DNA of 64,000 nucleotides from JAAYFJ01 sp964344295 (GCA_964344295.1 CAYFMR010000004.1:1-64000); one strand, 5' to 3'; counted from the stretch's first letter, positions 1 through 9,399 are shown. Made by a program: numbers and translations. Notes: generated by a model not told the origin, from the sequence alone.

Positions 1-18
1 CTTGGCACGATTAAGGCC

Positions 19-1374
19 TTAGCTTTTTGCAAGAAGAGCGATTGCTTCCGCATGGGCGGTGCGAGGGAATTGGTTGAGCCCCGCGAAGTGGACGATGTGG
101 TAGCCTTGGGCCATGAGGATGGGGAGGTCTCGGGCCAAGGTTTTCGGGTTGCAGGAGACCATGATGATGGAAGGGATGCCGGAGTTGGCCAGCCAGGCTG
201 CCGCTTTCGGATGGAGTCCTTCTCGCGGCGGGTCCACAATAGCCAGTCCTGCTCTGGCGTCTAGGCTGTCCACCACTTCTTTCACGTCACCGCAGAGAAA
301 GGAGACGTTGTCCAAACCGTTGGCTGCGGCACTTTCCCGGGCGTTTTGCACGGCATCTGGCACGATTTCCACACCGATGACCCGGCGTGCATGGGAGGCC
401 ATCATCTGGGCCATGGTGCCGGTGCCGGAGTAGAGGTCCAATATCAGATCGTGGTTGGCCTGACCTGCCAAGTCTCCCACTAAGCCGTAGAGTTTCTCTG
501 CTCCTTCGGTGTTTGTTTGGAAAAAGGAGAAGGCGGAGAGGTGGAAGGTGATTCCCATCATGTGTTCCTTGAGGCGATTTTCACCGTACAAACGATGAAC
601 CGCTTCCGGGATGACGGCGTCGGAGAGGGCATCATTTTCCGTATGCAAAATGCCAGCAATGCGACCTTCCAAGGGAAGGTCCAAAAGGTATTTAACCAGC
701 CCTTCCCGGTCTAGGGTCGCTTGGGTGGTGGTCACTAGGTTTAAGAGCAGTTCTCCGGTGCTGTGGCTGCGACGGATGACGGCGTGGCGGTAAAAGCCCG
801 TGTGGCCCTGGCGATGGTAGTGGGGAAGGCCCGAGGCTTGGGCAAAGGCCGCTATGCCTTGGCGCAGGGTGTTCATGTCTCGGTGGACGATTCGGCAGCC
901 ATCGGGGGCCAAAATGTCGTGGTAGCGTCCCTTTTGATGCAGGCCCAGTACCAGCGGCCCGCCTTTGTAGGCATCCCCAAAGGTGTATTCCATCTTATTG
1001 CGATATCCGGTCCAAGAAGGGGCCTCTTCCATGCTCCATTGTGGCAGTTGGATGCCTTCTCGCTCAAAGAGGTGATCGATTTGACGCTTTTTCAGGGCCA
1101 TTTCCGCATCGTGGGAGAGTCCCTGGTATGTGCAGCCACCGCAGGTGTGGCGATGCACACAGCCTTTTTCGGTCTCCAAGGGGGATGGCTCTAGGATCTC
1201 GGCGATTTTGCCCTCCCGGATGCCGCCTCGTTTGCGACCGGGAACGATTTCCAGCTTTGCGCCAGGCAAAGCGTGTTTGACGCAGAATTCCCGGCCCTGA
1301 TCGTCTTCGCCAAGGCCCCAGTAGGGAAACAGGACATCTTTGATTTGGATGGTACGTGATCGTTTGGCTTTCAT
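19..1374 (-). CDS. rlmD: 23S rRNA (uracil-5)-methyltransferase, RlmD/RlmCD (TrmA/RumA) type
   Basis: SAM-dependent enzyme that makes 5-methyluridine in 23S rRNA (which uridine cannot be told from sequence). The 451-aa protein has an N-terminal TRAM-like basic region, a Cys cluster CVHRHTCGGC plus a later Cys in PDGC that would hold a [4Fe-4S] cluster, the SAM motif LDLYSGTGTM, and the catalytic SCNPKT loop preceded by VDPPREG. I start it at the internal ATG at 1374, which has AAAGGAG five bases upstream; the open frame continues 14 codons further without a better site. It stands alone, convergent to nothing in the window. TrmA-family relatives cannot be separated by eye, so the exact target base is uncertain. 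Confidence 0.9.
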   Translation of the reverse strand: MKAKRSRTIQIKDVLFPYWGLGEDDQGREFCVKHALPGAKLEIVPGRKRGGIREGKIAEILEPSPLETEKGCVHRHTCGGCTYQGLSHDAEMALKKRQIDHLFEREGIQLPQWSMEEAPSWTGYRNKMEYTFGDAYKGGPLVLGLHQKGRYHDILAPDGCRIVHRDMNTLRQGIAAFAQASGLPHYHRQGHTGFYRHAVIRRSHSTGELLLNLVTTTQATLDREGLVKYLLDLPLEGRIAGILHTENDALSDAVIPEAVHRLYGENRLKEHMMGITFHLSAFSFFQTNTEGAEKLYGLVGDLAGQANHDLILDLYSGTGTMAQMMASHARRVIGVEIVPDAVQNARESAAANGLDNVSFLCGDVKEVVDSLDARAGLAIVDPPREGLHPKAAAWLANSGIPSIIMVSCNPKTLARDLPILMAQGYHIVHFAGLNQFPRTAHAEAIALLAKS

Positions 1375-1431
1375 AGGTCTCCTTTCGATGGCCGTGCGGC
1401 TCGAAGTGGGGAGCATTCCCCGTTGATGAGT

Positions 1432-1465
1432 TGAAAACCGCTAAGCCTGCTGTTGACTTAGCGAT
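1432..1465 (-). terminator. Intrinsic terminator after yycI
   Basis: Inverted repeat CGCTAAG (1439-1445) / CTTAGCG (1457-1463) just beyond the yycI stop, followed on the minus strand by TTTTC. It separates yycH-yycI from the methyltransferase. Confidence 0.6.
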
Positions 1466-1468
1466 GTT

Positions 1469-2338
1469 TTAAGGTCGTTCAATTTTATCTCCCGGGTTTA
1501 ATACCACTGTGGTGCCGTCTTCAAAGGTCACCCGCCAGGCCCCGCGGGCCCGTCCTTCGTTTTGCAGGCTGTGTTCCAGGGGGGTGGCGATTTCTGCCGG
1601 GACAAAGTAATAGCAGGGTTCAATGGCAGCCACCGTTTGGCCTCGATACGAGGGTTTACCTACCAAGCTAAACAGCGCCTTGGTAGCAGAGGGCAGGCTC
1701 ATGTCCGCTCCTTGGGTCACCGGCGTGATTTCCGGCCACTGTCTTTCCATGTCCACGACGGTATTTCCCCGCACCCTTATCCTGGTGTAGGCGATTTCTA
1801 CGGGAACACCCCGTTCATAGAGGCCGTAGTGAGCTGTAAGATCTCGGCCGTCCTGATCGTATAAGACCGTTCGCAAGGTCATATCTTCCATGGAAAGTCC
1901 TGCCCGCTCCATAAACCGGGGGATGGTCTCTTGTAGCATCTCTTCCTCGTTTACTTTAGCCCCTCCGCCCGATGCCCGGCGCTCATAATGGACCTGTCCG
2001 TCCTTGGATAGGGTCAATGTCTCGTCCCGATCCGTCAGCACGTAGTGATTTTCATCTTTGGCCTCCACCTTGGCCCCTCCGCGAAAGAGTCGGTCGTTCC
2101 ACAAAATGGGGCTGGGCGTGTGATAGACCACATCCAGGGGACATAGTTCTCTGGAGCCTTCTGGGATGGCCGTTGCCAAGATGATCTTTGAGCGCTCCAG
2201 TTCTTCCACCAGCAGCGTGGCCGTTTGCGCTTCCGATGGGGTGTTTAAAGCCATTTTTTGCTGCACCCCTCGGTAGAGGATCAGGTTCCAGATGATGAGG
2301 GTGATCATTAAAATGTGTTTTGATTTTTTCCAGTCCAT
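1469..2338 (-). CDS. yycI: YycI-like WalK regulatory protein
   Basis: 289-aa single-pass protein with the family hallmark N-terminus MDWKKSK followed by one transmembrane helix (about residues 8-24) and a large extracytoplasmic part. In Bacillus, YycI and YycH bind each other and the sensor kinase WalK through their membrane helices and tune cell-wall homeostasis signalling. Here it follows yycH after a 7-bp gap, so the two are co-transcribed. The walR and walK genes, which normally sit directly upstream, are not in this window. Sequence conservation outside the N-terminus is low, as usual in the family, so the call rests on the N-terminal motif and the yycH neighbour. Confidence 0.8.
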   Translation of the reverse strand: MDWKKSKHILMITLIIWNLILYRGVQQKMALNTPSEAQTATLLVEELERSKIILATAIPEGSRELCPLDVVYHTPSPILWNDRLFRGGAKVEAKDENHYVLTDRDETLTLSKDGQVHYERRASGGGAKVNEEEMLQETIPRFMERAGLSMEDMTLRTVLYDQDGRDLTAHYGLYERGVPVEIAYTRIRVRGNTVVDMERQWPEITPVTQGADMSLPSATKALFSLVGKPSYRGQTVAAIEPCYYFVPAEIATPLEHSLQNEGRARGAWRVTFEDGTTVVLNPGDKIERP

Positions 2339-2345
2339 AGGTCAC

Positions 2346-3773
2346 CTACTTTTCAAAGAGCAACGAGCCTTCGTAGGCGTCAAAGCAGAGTATCCGTTCC
2401 CCGATCGTCACAATCCAAATGGGACTTAAGGCCGTATCTCCCAAGTAGATCTCCCGATCCAAATAGCCCATGCTGATGTCCTCAATCCCTTCTAACACCG
2501 TTTCCACCGGATCTTCTTCCGGAGAGATGTGGTGGTATTCCTGTTCATAGACCCGTTTTAAGGTGTCGAAGTTGCGGTCTAGCACCTTAAAGGCCGGTAA
2601 GATGACTTTGGATTCTAAGGGGACGGAGGCAAACGCCGCTTGGCGCCGACCTGCATCCCGGTATTCTACCACCCGATCGCCAATCACGGTCATGTCCACG
2701 TAGGAGGGCATTTCCCGATTGGCCAGGATGACGGGCATTCCGTTGACCACTGTGCGAAAACTCATGCGATAGCCCGGCTTATCTTCCCGCACCACCGGTT
2801 GAATCTGAGCGATGATCAAGCGGTAATCTTCTTCATAAAGCACAGCCATAAAGTCCATGGCCGCCTGCAAACTCTGGTAGAGATGGGGCTCTCCCGTGGT
2901 TTCCGGCAAGGGTTCCCGATACGTCATAATCCCTCGCGGGTCAATTTTCACCACCCGCTGCCCCAACACATAAAGCACGCCACCTCCCGATTCGGTAATC
3001 AGGCGCAGTCGATCCAAAGGAGAATCCAGCACGCGGGCGGCCATGTCTCCTACCGCCGCCGGGTCCATTTCCTTATACACCGATCTCATCTGGGGTCGAG
3101 GCAGCGACAAGTCCATTTCATAGGGCAAAAATACAGCAGAATCCACGCCCAGAGACTGTTTCATGCTGTAGTAGTAAGGATAGTTTTCCTCTGCGGCAAT
3201 GGTGTTGAGCCGTTCCCTGGCTACGGATGCGTCGGCGCGAGTGCCATAGATTTTCAAGTAGTGATGCTTTTCATCGGTGAGGATAAAGTGGGCATCACCA
3301 TCTCCCAGGTACACGTAAATCGCTGTAATCGACTGGATGGACTTAAACGGCTCCTGATTATAGGACTTGGTCATGGTGTTGCCCACCAGGTCCTTTTTCA
3401 TCGGCACGGAAAATCCGAACACCACCGAAGGCTGATTCAGGGCCGCCAAATATTCTTCCTGGCTCAAATCCTGGGCCGTCCACTTGGTGGCGGAAAATAA
3501 GTTGGCCAGCGCCGGTTTCGCGTCGTCCCACAAGTTGTGGCGGCGGTAGTCAAAGCTCACCGTGTGGTCGCCGTCGCTAAAGTTGATGAGTGTCTTGGCC
3601 GGTACCAAAAGGGGTGCGATGGATTCAGAGGACGTTTCTTTCTCCGCTATGCGATGGCCGCCGGTCCAGTCCATAGGGGTGAGGTAAAGAATGGAAGACA
3701 AGTAAAGGGCCAGTGCTATGAGCCCGAAGAGTACGGCTGTTTCCACATGGTCCCAAAAATTTTTTCGTTTCAC
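2346..3773 (-). CDS. yycH: YycH-like WalK regulatory protein
   Basis: 475-aa membrane-anchored protein with a single N-terminal helix (about residues 14-32) and a long extracytoplasmic region typical of YycH. The start chosen is the GTG at 3773, with a GGGGTG Shine-Dalgarno five bases upstream; the frame stays open 16 codons further but without an RBS. It is followed by yycI. A terminator lies upstream at about 3829-3865, so the pair seems to have its own promoter instead of being part of a walRK transcript. Possible -10 TAGAAT (minus strand, 3799-3804), with a poor -35. Confidence 0.8.
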   Translation of the reverse strand: MKRKNFWDHVETAVLFGLIALALYLSSILYLTPMDWTGGHRIAEKETSSESIAPLLVPAKTLINFSDGDHTVSFDYRRHNLWDDAKPALANLFSATKWTAQDLSQEEYLAALNQPSVVFGFSVPMKKDLVGNTMTKSYNQEPFKSIQSITAIYVYLGDGDAHFILTDEKHHYLKIYGTRADASVARERLNTIAAEENYPYYYSMKQSLGVDSAVFLPYEMDLSLPRPQMRSVYKEMDPAAVGDMAARVLDSPLDRLRLITESGGGVLYVLGQRVVKIDPRGIMTYREPLPETTGEPHLYQSLQAAMDFMAVLYEEDYRLIIAQIQPVVREDKPGYRMSFRTVVNGMPVILANREMPSYVDMTVIGDRVVEYRDAGRRQAAFASVPLESKVILPAFKVLDRNFDTLKRVYEQEYHHISPEEDPVETVLEGIEDISMGYLDREIYLGDTALSPIWIVTIGERILCFDAYEGSLLFEK

Positions 3774-3828
3774 TACTTCACCCCTTTCTATCCTGTTTAT
3801 TCTACCATAAAAACCCCACACCGCCTAA

Positions 3829-3867
3829 AAAAACCGTCTGCACCCTAAGGATGAAGACGGTTTTTGG
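3829..3867. terminator. Bidirectional terminator between symporter gene and yycH
   Basis: An 11-bp inverted repeat, AAAAACCGTCT (3829-3839) and AGACGGTTTTT (3855-3865), with T runs on both strands. Its main role would be ending the symporter transcript. Confidence 0.75.
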
Positions 3868-3873
3868 TTTCGA

Positions 3874-5157
3874 TTATTCAGCTTTGGCCTCTTGCTGTGT
3901 TTCGCCTGCTTCCGGTGCATTGAGGTTGCGATGGATCCAGTCCTTGCCTTCCACACGGCGTGTGACCAGCATCGCCGCCACCGTATCTCCCGCTGCGTTG
4001 ATCATCGTCGCCGGCGGGTCAACCAAGAAACCGATTGTGGCGATGATAGGGAACGCTTCCGGCGGGAACCCGTAGAGGTTGACAATGAGCATTTCTCCGA
4101 TGAGACCGCCTCCCGGCACACCACTCATGACCACGCCGCCCATGACGGAGATGGCTATGGCGGTGAGGTAGGTGCCGATGCCCGTAAAGGGATGATTAAA
4201 TACCCCAAAGAGGAAAGTGATTTTCAAAATACTGGAGAAGACGGTCCCATCCATGTGCATGGTGGCCCCAATAGGCAGGACGATCTCGCGAATGTCTTTG
4301 GGCACGCCAATTTTTTCCGAGGCTTCCAGGTTCACCGGTAAGGTGGCAATGGAACTGCCGGTGGCAAAGGCCGTGATCCCCGGCGGTAAAATGTTTTTCA
4401 TCAATCGTCTGGCCCCTTCTTTGCCTCCGGCCACATAGCCATAAATGGGAAAGGCCACAAAGAAATAGAGGAAGCAAAGCGGATAGTAGATGACCATGGC
4501 CTTGGCGTAAGCACCCAAAAGCTGTGGCCCGAATTCACCCACCAAGCTGGCGAAGTAAGCGCCTAAACCAATGGGGGCGTAGTACATCAATAATTTAATA
4601 AAATGCATAAAGACCGAAGATAGGCCGTCCAAAAGTTTGGCCACAGGAGCCGCTTTTTCTCCGACTGCGCTCACACAGGCTCCAAAGATGATGGAGAAAA
4701 TAATCAATGGTAGCATATGACTTTTCGATAAGAGAAGGTTAAAGTCGTCGACTGTCAACGCTTTGACCACCTGCTCCCCAAAGTTGAGCTGTTCTAAACC
4801 TTCAGGGCTTTCTAACGTCAAGTTCACTCCTGCTGCCGGCGGCCATGTTTTCACCACAAAGATGATGATGACGGCGGCAATGATTCCCGTAATGACAAAG
4901 ACCAAAAACATATTGCCGATGATTTTTTTCAGCCGTTTCATATTGCCCATGTTGCCGACTGCCGATGCCACCGACACGAAGACTAAGGGCACGACGGCGG
5001 TGAACATCAAATTGATAAAGATGTCCCCAAAGGGTTTTAAGACCGTGGCCTTCTCGCCGTAAAAAGCTCCGATCGCCGACCCGATGGCAATGGCCAAAAG
5101 TAGGACAATGGGCAGGCGATAATTTTTCCAAAATGATGTTTTTTCTATTTTTTCCAT
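3874..5157 (-). CDS. Dicarboxylate/amino acid:cation symporter (DAACS family)
   Basis: 427-aa integral membrane transporter of the GltP/DctA/SstT type, moving glutamate, aspartate, serine or C4-dicarboxylates with Na+ or H+. Visible signatures are the multiple hydrophobic helices, the HP1-like serine-rich stretch TAFATGSSIATLP (about residues 265-280), the MHMDGTVF motif in TM7 and the HP2-like VPGGGLIGE segment followed by DPPATMINAAGD. These cover the substrate and cation sites. It lies 12 bp downstream of dapF and is probably co-transcribed. Substrate cannot be settled from sequence alone. Confidence 0.92.
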   Translation of the reverse strand: MEKIEKTSFWKNYRLPIVLLLAIAIGSAIGAFYGEKATVLKPFGDIFINLMFTAVVPLVFVSVASAVGNMGNMKRLKKIIGNMFLVFVITGIIAAVIIIFVVKTWPPAAGVNLTLESPEGLEQLNFGEQVVKALTVDDFNLLLSKSHMLPLIIFSIIFGACVSAVGEKAAPVAKLLDGLSSVFMHFIKLLMYYAPIGLGAYFASLVGEFGPQLLGAYAKAMVIYYPLCFLYFFVAFPIYGYVAGGKEGARRLMKNILPPGITAFATGSSIATLPVNLEASEKIGVPKDIREIVLPIGATMHMDGTVFSSILKITFLFGVFNHPFTGIGTYLTAIAISVMGGVVMSGVPGGGLIGEMLIVNLYGFPPEAFPIIATIGFLVDPPATMINAAGDTVAAMLVTRRVEGKDWIHRNLNAPEAGETQQEAKAE

Positions 5158-5169
5158 GATTTTTCCTTT

Positions 5170-5991
5170 CTACATGTGTGTTTCCCCGTCGTACACCCAA
5201 GTGGCAGGGCCTGTTAAGGATAGCCTGGTGATGGCGTCTCCTTCCCACGTCACTTCCAGCTTCAACTCTCCGCCGGGCATACCAATGGTAATCTCTTCGC
5301 CGGCCAGCTCCGGATGTAGGGATGTCAATACCGCCGCTGCGGAGCCGGCACCAGTTCCACAGGCCAAGGTAAAGTCCTCTACGCCCCGTTCCCAAGTGTG
5401 GGCGTTGTATTGGGTGCCGTGGCCTTGCAAGAAGGTGACGTTGGCTCCTTTGGGAAACGCCTTATGGTAACGCAAGCTACGTCCTAGCTGCCATAGGGCC
5501 TCCCTTTCTAAGGGCACCTCATCCGCCACGAAAACGACGGCATGGGGCAAGCCGGGATTCCCCAGTTCCACATAAGACACGGGTAGCGGCGTGGTGTCTT
5601 TCACATCCACATGGTGCTTGAGCACCGAGGGCACGTTTAACGCCACTTGGTAATGCTCCCGGTCCAAACGCTTAGCCACGACTTGACCCGCCGTGGTCTC
5701 CATGACCAGAGGATTTTTCTCAATGCCTAACTCATAGGCAAAGCGGGCGATGCAGCGGGATCCGTTTCCACACATTTCTCCGAGGGTCCCGTCGGCATTA
5801 AAATAAATCATGGCGATATCCCCGCCTTCTCGCGGCATGCCCAGGGCCATCAAGCCGTCGGCTCCCACCCCGGTACGCCTGGCGCAGTAGGTCTTGGCCA
5901 TTTGCGATAACTTTTCTTCATCGAAAGGGGCATGGCGATGATCTACGAGGATGAAATCGTTGCCAGCACCATGGTATTTGGAAAATTTCAT
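5170..5991 (-). CDS. dapF: Diaminopimelate epimerase
   Basis: 273-aa PLP-independent epimerase that converts LL- to meso-diaminopimelate for lysine and peptidoglycan. The two catalytic cysteines are present: Cys74 in MCGNGSR and the second in ACGTGAGS near residue 213. Length matches the family. It leads the short dapF-symporter unit; divergent from the regulator gene at 6159, with about 165 bp between them. Starts at the first ATG, preceded by a GGAG-type RBS. Confidence 0.96.
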   Translation of the reverse strand: MKFSKYHGAGNDFILVDHRHAPFDEEKLSQMAKTYCARRTGVGADGLMALGMPREGGDIAMIYFNADGTLGEMCGNGSRCIARFAYELGIEKNPLVMETTAGQVVAKRLDREHYQVALNVPSVLKHHVDVKDTTPLPVSYVELGNPGLPHAVVFVADEVPLEREALWQLGRSLRYHKAFPKGANVTFLQGHGTQYNAHTWERGVEDFTLACGTGAGSAAAVLTSLHPELAGEEITIGMPGGELKLEVTWEGDAITRLSLTGPATWVYDGETHM

Positions 5992-6097
5992 GAAACTCCT
6001 CCATTTCTATACTGTACCCATCATAGCAAAGAAGGGATTTTTTCACCTGCTTTTCCGTTTTTTCGGAATTTATGCCAAGAGTTTTCCCTCTACCCGT

Positions 6098-6125
6098 TTG
6101 CCGGGGCGTCTCTTTATATTATAAT
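6098..6125 (+). promoter_or_regulatory. Promoter for the degenerate AAA+ regulator
   Basis: TTGCCG (6098-6103), a 16-bp spacer and a perfect TATAAT (6120-6125), 33 bp upstream of the start codon. Looks like an ordinary sigma-A promoter. Confidence 0.55.
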
Positions 6126-6158
6126 CAAAGTAACACGCAACCGCCAAGGAGGGATCAC

Positions 6159-7877
6159 ATGGCTCCATACGATTTATACGCCACGATTTTGGATCAGTTA
6201 GATCAAGGGGTGCTGGTATTGGACGAAGGCCGGCAACTCATTTATATGAACGAAAAGGGTCGGGACATCATCGGCCTCTCTCACCGGGAAGGACCGGTTC
6301 ACACCGCCGGGTATTTGGAGCGAGGTGATTTGGTGTTGCTCATCGACTACCCCCTCGGTGCAGATGACGGGGGGCTCAGCCCTTCTGATTTGCAGCTTCT
6401 AGGCCTTAGCGGCGAGATGCCTGACGTGGGGGATTACCTTCTCTTAGCCGGCATTTACGGTGGCCCCACCCTAGCCTGGGAGTACGGCACCTTACGTCCC
6501 AGCGAGGAAAAGCTTCTCACCTGTACCACCGCCCAGGGCCACCACCTGCGCCTACGCCTGGATCGTCAAAAAAGGCTGATGGACATCGCCGTGAACAACC
6601 ATCACTTTCCCGTACACTTTCTAACGTCCTATGGCCACATGGTGGTCCTCAATCCCCAGGGAGAACTGAAGTTCATTCAATCCCACGGTTACACCATTCG
6701 CAAGGAATCCATCGCCACCTTGCTACGTGGCGGCAGTTTTCAGGCCAAGGGAAAAAGCTCCCCTCCCGTACAGTTCCCCCTGCCCCTGCATGACGTAATC
6801 GAGCCGGGTCGCCTCACCCACGCCCTGACCGCCGGCCTTGCAGGTGAGCCGGTGCCCCCGCCTCGCAGCCTTTTGGATATCAACAAACGGCTGGTCTTTG
6901 CCACCATCAAAGCCGCCCGGGACGAGCGCGGTCGCCCCTGCGTATTCTGTCTGTTTTCCGAAATTGTCGACGTGCCCAACGCTGCCTCTCACCAGCCACC
7001 AATGTGGGACGAGCTCACGTTCCCCGGCGAAGCTCCAGACACTCTGCCCAGCACCTTAGTGGCAGAGAGCCTGCCCCTCAAACGCACCTTGCAGTTCGCC
7101 TTCCAGTGCGCCCCCTTAGACTACCCCCTACTTTTCATCGGCGAATCGGGCACAGGTAAGCGCCACCTCGCTCGGGAGCTTCACGAGGCCTCTGGTCGGA
7201 CGGGCCCCTTTGTGGCCCTAGACCTGCTCAGTGTGCGAGAAGATCTGATGCTTATGGCCCTTTTCGGCGACGATGTCCTCGGACTTAAAGGAGCCTTGGA
7301 CCAGGCCCGAAACGGCACCCTTTACCTCCGTGGCCTCGATCGTCTGCCCGGCCACTTGCAAGGTGCCCTGGTGGAATACTATCATCATGGCGATTCCACC
7401 CTCCCCCGCCTCATCGTCGCCTCCCACCAAGACCTCCTCACCGATGTGGAAGAGGGCACTCTGCTGGAAGACTTGTACCAACACCTGGCCACCTTCACCA
7501 TCACCCTGCCCCCTTTACGAGCCCTTCCGGAAACCATCCTGCCCCTGGCCACCCGCCTCGCCCCAAAACCCCTGAGTCCAGATGCCATGGAAGCCCTAAT
7601 GCGCTACGAATTTCCCGGCAATGTTGCCGAACTCAAGCAAATCCTCACCGCTGCCGGACACGTCTCCGGCGACATCATCACCGCCGAAACCCTCCACCTA
7701 CCCGTCTCTCCGGGAGCCATGGGCCTTAAGGAGCGTTTGCGCTTGGCGGAAAAGACCATTCTCGAGCGGGAATGGGAGCGCACCGGCGGCGACAAAAAGC
7801 GCATGATGGATATTCTGGACATCTCCAAGACCTCCCTTTACGACAAACTAAACGACTACGACATCGGCCGCTCCTAG
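6159..7877 (+). CDS. PAS / degenerate sigma-54-type AAA+ / Fis-HTH transcriptional regulator
   Basis: 572-aa protein laid out like an enhancer-binding protein. An N-terminal PAS-like region (about residues 5-60) is followed by a middle region with a second possible sensor segment, an AAA+ domain (about 330-500) and a C-terminal Fis-type helix-turn-helix (LDISKTSLYDKL). Walker A is intact (GESGTGKR), but the GAFTGA loop that contacts sigma-54 is deleted: only 17 residues separate ALFG from GTLYL. The Walker B acids are replaced (TLYLRGLD in place of LFLDE), and the arginine-finger motif reads LLEDLYQHL. It therefore probably cannot remodel sigma-54 holoenzyme and may act as an ordinary DNA-binding repressor or activator, TyrR-like. 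Start: ATG with AAGGAGGG upstream; an earlier in-frame ATG lacks an RBS. Transcribed alone and ends at a strong terminator; its targets are unknown. Confidence 0.85.
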   Translation: MAPYDLYATILDQLDQGVLVLDEGRQLIYMNEKGRDIIGLSHREGPVHTAGYLERGDLVLLIDYPLGADDGGLSPSDLQLLGLSGEMPDVGDYLLLAGIYGGPTLAWEYGTLRPSEEKLLTCTTAQGHHLRLRLDRQKRLMDIAVNNHHFPVHFLTSYGHMVVLNPQGELKFIQSHGYTIRKESIATLLRGGSFQAKGKSSPPVQFPLPLHDVIEPGRLTHALTAGLAGEPVPPPRSLLDINKRLVFATIKAARDERGRPCVFCLFSEIVDVPNAASHQPPMWDELTFPGEAPDTLPSTLVAESLPLKRTLQFAFQCAPLDYPLLFIGESGTGKRHLARELHEASGRTGPFVALDLLSVREDLMLMALFGDDVLGLKGALDQARNGTLYLRGLDRLPGHLQGALVEYYHHGDSTLPRLIVASHQDLLTDVEEGTLLEDLYQHLATFTITLPPLRALPETILPLATRLAPKPLSPDAMEALMRYEFPGNVAELKQILTAAGHVSGDIITAETLHLPVSPGAMGLKERLRLAEKTILEREWERTGGDKKRMMDILDISKTSLYDKLNDYDIGRS

Positions 7878-7885
7878 AGCACGCA

Positions 7886-7918
7886 AAAAGGCTATGACCC
7901 TAAGGGTCATAGCCTTTT
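7886..7918. terminator. Strong bidirectional terminator
   Basis: A 15-bp perfect stem (7886-7900 with 7904-7918) with a 3-nt loop and flanking A/T runs, between the convergent regulator gene and tpx. Confidence 0.9.
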
Positions 7919-7982
7919 ATTGATACCTGGAGGCAAGGCTTTTGTTTCACGCCAAAAGCATTTTATAAGTCAAAATTGTTTT

Positions 7983-8495
7983 TTATAGTGCTTTTACAAC
8001 TTCCAATGCTTTGTCATAATTCGGTTCATTGGTCACTTCGGGCACGTATTCCACATAGCGGACGATGCCTTCTTTGTCAATGACGACGACGCCGCGAGCT
8101 AATAATCGCAACTCTTCCATGACAAAACCGTATTGTAAACCAAAGTCCAAGTCCTTGTGGTCGGATAACGTGACCACTTCATCAATCCCTTCTGCAGCGC
8201 AGAAGCGGCCTTGGGCAAAGGGCAGGTCGTTGGAAATGGTCAAGATCTTCACATCGCCAAGTGCTGCTGCCTTTTCATTAAACGTGCGGGTTTGTAATTG
8301 GCAAACACCGGTGTCCAAAGAGGGAACCACGGAAATGACAATCACCTTTTTACCCAAATCGTCTTCTAAATGATAAGGCGTTAAGTCATTTTTAATCACC
8401 GTGAAATTCGGTGCTTGATCGCCAACTTTAATTTCTTTCCCACTTAAGGTTATCGGGTTGCCACCAAATGTGACGACACCTTTGCGTTGTTCCAT
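7983..8495 (-). CDS. tpx: Thiol peroxidase (atypical 2-Cys peroxiredoxin)
   Basis: 170-aa Tpx that reduces H2O2 and alkyl hydroperoxides using thioredoxin. The peroxidatic Cys65 sits in DTGVCQLQT and the resolving Cys99 in GRFCAAEG, the normal Tpx spacing. The start used is the ATG at 8495, with AAAGGAGG upstream; the frame extends 12 codons further but lacks an RBS. Monocistronic, ending at the shared terminator near 7900. Confidence 0.95.
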   Translation of the reverse strand: MEQRKGVVTFGGNPITLSGKEIKVGDQAPNFTVIKNDLTPYHLEDDLGKKVIVISVVPSLDTGVCQLQTRTFNEKAAALGDVKILTISNDLPFAQGRFCAAEGIDEVVTLSDHKDLDFGLQYGFVMEELRLLARGVVVIDKEGIVRYVEYVPEVTNEPNYDKALEVVKAL

Positions 8496-8580
8496 ATATG
8501 TTCCTCCTTTTATCTTCTTCTGATTTCTCACTAAAGGTTATATACCCGCGAAGGAACGTCTCAATCAATAACGTGTATAT

Positions 8581-9333
8581 TTATTCATGTTTTTCCAAAA
8601 AATCTTCCCACTGGGATAATGCGGCGTGGCAAGTAGGATCCCATAAAAGAGGGGTCAGCGTTTCGTAGCCTTCTCGCAGATAATACCGATCTGAGCCCTC
8701 GGGATGAGCGGAGTTTTCGCGATCCGCCAACTCTAATCGCCAGCTACCGTCCTCCAGGGTCTCTCGGTCAAACCGATACCTGGTCGTGCCCCCGGCCGGG
8801 CATACCCGCAGCCCACGGGAAGGACGGATGGGATAGTTATAGTTGAGGATCCCCGGCGATTCCACCATCTGCGGTGCCAATCGTTCCCACAGCTTTTTTG
8901 CCTGGCGGGCCACCAAGTCATAGGGCATGACCTCCTGGCGTCCTGCTGACCAAGCCATGGCGGGAATCCCATAAAAATAGGCTTCGCGGGCCGCAGCTAC
9001 CGTACCGGAGTACACGATGTCAACCCCGGCATTAAACCCATTGTTAATCCCTGAAATGACAAAGTCCGGCCGACGATCCAACACGCTCTCTAACGCCATA
9101 CGCACGCAATCTGCCGGCGTGCCCGAAACGGCGTAAGTGGGAATCTCCTCCAAACCAGGTAACGTCATCTGCTTTAGCAGAATGGGGGCAAACAGTGTCG
9201 ACGCATGACTTTGTGCCGAATATCCCCGATCCGGAGCCACGATGACCAGCTCGTGTTCCTCCTTTAGCACTCGTGCCACCGCCGCCAAGCCCGGCGCCTG
9301 AATCCCGTCATCATTGGTCAGTACAATATGCAT
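8581..9333 (-). CDS. surE: 5'/3'-nucleotidase SurE
   Basis: 250-aa metal-dependent nucleoside monophosphate phosphatase. The N-terminal MHIVLTNDDG carries the metal-binding Asp pair, followed by the SGTPADC and NNGFNAG motifs. Start at the ATG at 9333 with AAAGGAG upstream; the open frame extends 31 codons further into the terminator region. It lies 58 bp downstream of walJ but across a hairpin, so it may rely on read-through or its own promoter. Confidence 0.94.
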   Translation of the reverse strand: MHIVLTNDDGIQAPGLAAVARVLKEEHELVIVAPDRGYSAQSHASTLFAPILLKQMTLPGLEEIPTYAVSGTPADCVRMALESVLDRRPDFVISGINNGFNAGVDIVYSGTVAAAREAYFYGIPAMAWSAGRQEVMPYDLVARQAKKLWERLAPQMVESPGILNYNYPIRPSRGLRVCPAGGTTRYRFDRETLEDGSWRLELADRENSAHPEGSDRYYLREGYETLTPLLWDPTCHAALSQWEDFLEKHE

Positions 9334-9372
9334 AACCGTCTCCTTTACTCTTATCCTGATCCCTAAAAATAG

Positions 9373-9399
9373 AAAAATAGTGAGAAACCCACTATTTTT
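9373..9399 (-). terminator. Hairpin overlapping the walJ stop codon
   Basis: Perfect 10-bp inverted repeat AAAAATAGTG (9373-9382) / CACTATTTTT (9390-9399) with a 7-nt loop. The walJ stop codon lies inside the stem, so a ribosome terminating there could influence folding. T-rich on both strands. Confidence 0.6.
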
